DNA of 64,000 nucleotides from Opisthorchis felineus. Taxonomy: Eukaryota > Platyhelminthes > Trematoda > Opisthorchiida > Opisthorchiidae. Under the pieces are notes generated by a model. It ran no database searches, was not told the DNA's origin, and was given only the letters and a program-made list of their open reading frames with translations. Each line of letters starts with the position of its first letter. The first letter of the stretch is position 1. The position numbers and the translations under genes are program-made. Below, in pieces: positions 61,926 to 64,000 of this stretch. Where the stretch lies: the NCBI GenBank assembly GCA_004794785.1, contig SJOL01007639.1:344485-408484 (forward strand). The letters are read 5' to 3'.

Positions 61926-64000
61926 AGTACAAAGTACCTTGGAGTGCCTGCAGGCTCTTCCACACCAACCGCATTTTATGCATGATCACAACCACGCCAG
62001 ACACTTATGTCTCATTTGCAGGTCTGTAGTCCAGAAAAACCGCTGGTCGATGAACTGTTCAACCTAAAGTCCCTCAGCTCTGCCTGGTCAGGATGATACT
62101 GCATGGGCCACAAATGTTCACTCATAGCAGCTTCACTGCGACCTATGCCGGTGCAGTGACTAGATTACCGTGCCTTAAAAGTCCTTTTGTCACTCGTTAA
62201 CCGCGTGCGGTCTTGAAGCTGCCGACCAGGCACGTCGAATGGGTCATAGACACCGGTTGCGCATCCTTTGCCTTAGAGACGAAAGACCGTACTTTTACAG
62301 TAGTGCATGCGACCTGCCCCGGGAGTTGTCCAACATTCCCTTTACAATTAAAAATCGCGGGATAACTCTTAAAATCTTCAGCCTCCCTTTACAAAAATGA
62401 TTTTCCACCAACCAACTACCCCATCCCCCCGCTTCCGTTCCCCACCAATATGCCTAGAGCCGCTGTGACTCAGACGGCTTAAAATGAATATCGCCTCCAT
62501 GCACCGTATTTCAGACATTTCTGGAGGAGGCTGGGATCTGTTTAATTTCCTACCCTCAACTCATGTTCCGAAACGCAACCAACCCCCTGGTGTGTTCATT
62601 TTGCACTGCCCTGCGGCACAACGTCTTCCTAGTTTATTAACCTGGCATCTGAAACAGTCTCTTTAAACGGCTTCTTAAAATTTTACACCGTCTTATCGTG
62701 CTGAGCCCTTCAATGGCTTTGTTATACTGCCTTTCTACTTTCCTACTGCCAGATCTCCTTCACGAGATTAGTCGGAATCACTATTCAATTACGACTGCAA
62801 CATTTTAACCAAAAACGCATTCTTGTGGACTGCAGTTTCCACCGGCTTTAACTTTTCCCGCAAAGTTCCCGCAAATGCCACCAAGGGTCGACAACAACTA
62901 AGTTCCACCTAAAATATTTTGTTGCATGAGGAGGCAACTGTGATGAACCAAATGCAAACAAATCGGTGCTTTATACTTGACCAGTTCCACAAAACCAGCA
63001 CCCTTGCAACTCAGTCGTGCAGACTATATCCTATCTTTTAAAACGCTAGCAACCGAAAGCATGATGTAAAAACACACTTCACGCGGTTTCCACCGCTTTC
63101 ACCCATTCACCCCAAACAGCTGTTTCCCGGCCTCAGCTGAACTGCACTTTGGGGAAAATTTTTTCGGGACCACGATTGCCGCATGGACTTCAAGTACTGA
63201 CTGCGCGTTTCACTGTTCTTGACCGTGTGCTTTGGCTACCTGAAGATGCACTTGATAATGCTGATGGGCTCAGAGACCCTGAAAAACTAAAAAGTTTACC
63301 TTGGCCATGGTTACTGCTCCCAGCCTTTCAGGTTTACCCTTTAGTCGCTTTCTCCAACACCAATGATGTGACCTGTTCTCACTCATCCCTCTCTTGCAGA
63401 AAGTATCGGCGCATTTCTATGGGTAATGCAGTATCAAACATCTGACAATTTTCCTGCTCTTTACACTCAGATATGTCGTTCCTCGGCCGCTAACAGATAT
63501 CCCTATATAGCTCTCCGAATGAGTGCTAGTTGATTGTTTTACTGACCGAAGGTGACAGAGTTCTGAGCGTCTCTCGTGCAACTGCATGCCTTCCCCACCA
63601 CGGACCTCTCCCCACACTGCCTGCCGGCCACTCGTTCAATATCACGAACCTGGCGCACACACACAGACATCAGTAGCAAAATTGGGTTACGACAACCCAA
63701 AATCTCTAGTTCTCTCTGTTTTTTCGACCTCCGGGGAGCGCTGTTCTGACACGCTACACCGAGATGCATATGTAGGTTAATCACCCTTCTACCGGCCTTG
63801 GTGATTCGACCTGCGCCGGGGTGCTGAGATTGGCCATGAACTATCGCCTACGTGTTTACACCACCCACTGTTTTTAGCGAAGCTGATAAACTAGTGGGAA
63901 GTGCACCAGTAAACTTCATGACTGATCCTTGTGTCGGATTTCCTCGGTGTTCGTTTTTCTAAACAAACGCAGATGTCTTCACTGATGCTTCTTTTTCGCC
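61926..64000. other. No gene recognised; pyrimidine-rich
   Basis: The plus strand is visibly rich in C and T from about 62330 onward. An open frame at 63149-63445 (98 codons, with LPEDALDNADGLRDPEKLK) has no family match that I know. Confidence 0.45.

Overview
The window looks like nuclear DNA of a metazoan, most likely a parasitic flatworm (trematode or cestode). It has one split gene, no bacterial-style coding density, spliceosomal GT-AG introns (one only 40 nt long at the 5' end, the others kilobases long), and many broken transposable elements: a Merlin DNA transposon, an APE-type LINE, a Penelope-like element and tRNA-derived SINEs. The flatworm call is inference from gene structure and element types; no species can be named.

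Layout. 1-11 kb: no recognisable gene; a tRNA-derived SINE (3.42 kb), a dispersed repeat here called R1 (4.36-4.72 kb), a second SINE type (6.5 kb) and one copy of a repeat here called R2 (10 kb). 11.17-20.59 kb: a large inverted repeat with two 3,144-bp arms that align without any indel, around a 3.14-kb spacer that holds a second R2 copy; decayed homology continues about 0.5 kb beyond each outer end. 22.5-59.56 kb: a single minus-strand gene for an SLC7-type amino-acid transporter light chain (LAT/SPRM1lc-like), with seven recognised exons over 37 kb. Two further exons expected from the family (around TM5-TM6 and TM8) were not recognised. 59.6-64 kb: upstream flank, one SINE copy and a pyrimidine-rich tail.

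The introns of the transporter gene hold most of the mobile DNA: a 1,120-bp Merlin element with 26-bp terminal inverted repeats and an 8-bp target-site duplication (31.5-32.6 kb), a LINE in sense orientation (34.2-36.9 kb), a Penelope-like element with an inverted copy of its own 3' end at its 5' side (41.5-43.0 kb), a head-to-head pair of R1 repeats (48.7-49.2 kb) and an antisense LINE 3' fragment (57.4-58.1 kb). Each coding element seen is disabled: the Merlin has an in-frame stop and lacks its first catalytic Asp, the first LINE has lost both Asp of the RT YADD motif, and the Penelope-like element has YVDN in place of YVDD plus stops.

The transporter is the only host gene supported here. 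In known flatworm and vertebrate homologues the light chain pairs with a CD98-type heavy chain through a conserved extracellular Cys, and a Cys is present at the matching position here. The strongest structural anomaly is the inverted repeat: the lack of indels over 3.1 kb and the abrupt fall of identity at its outer edges suggest recent duplication or continuing gene conversion.
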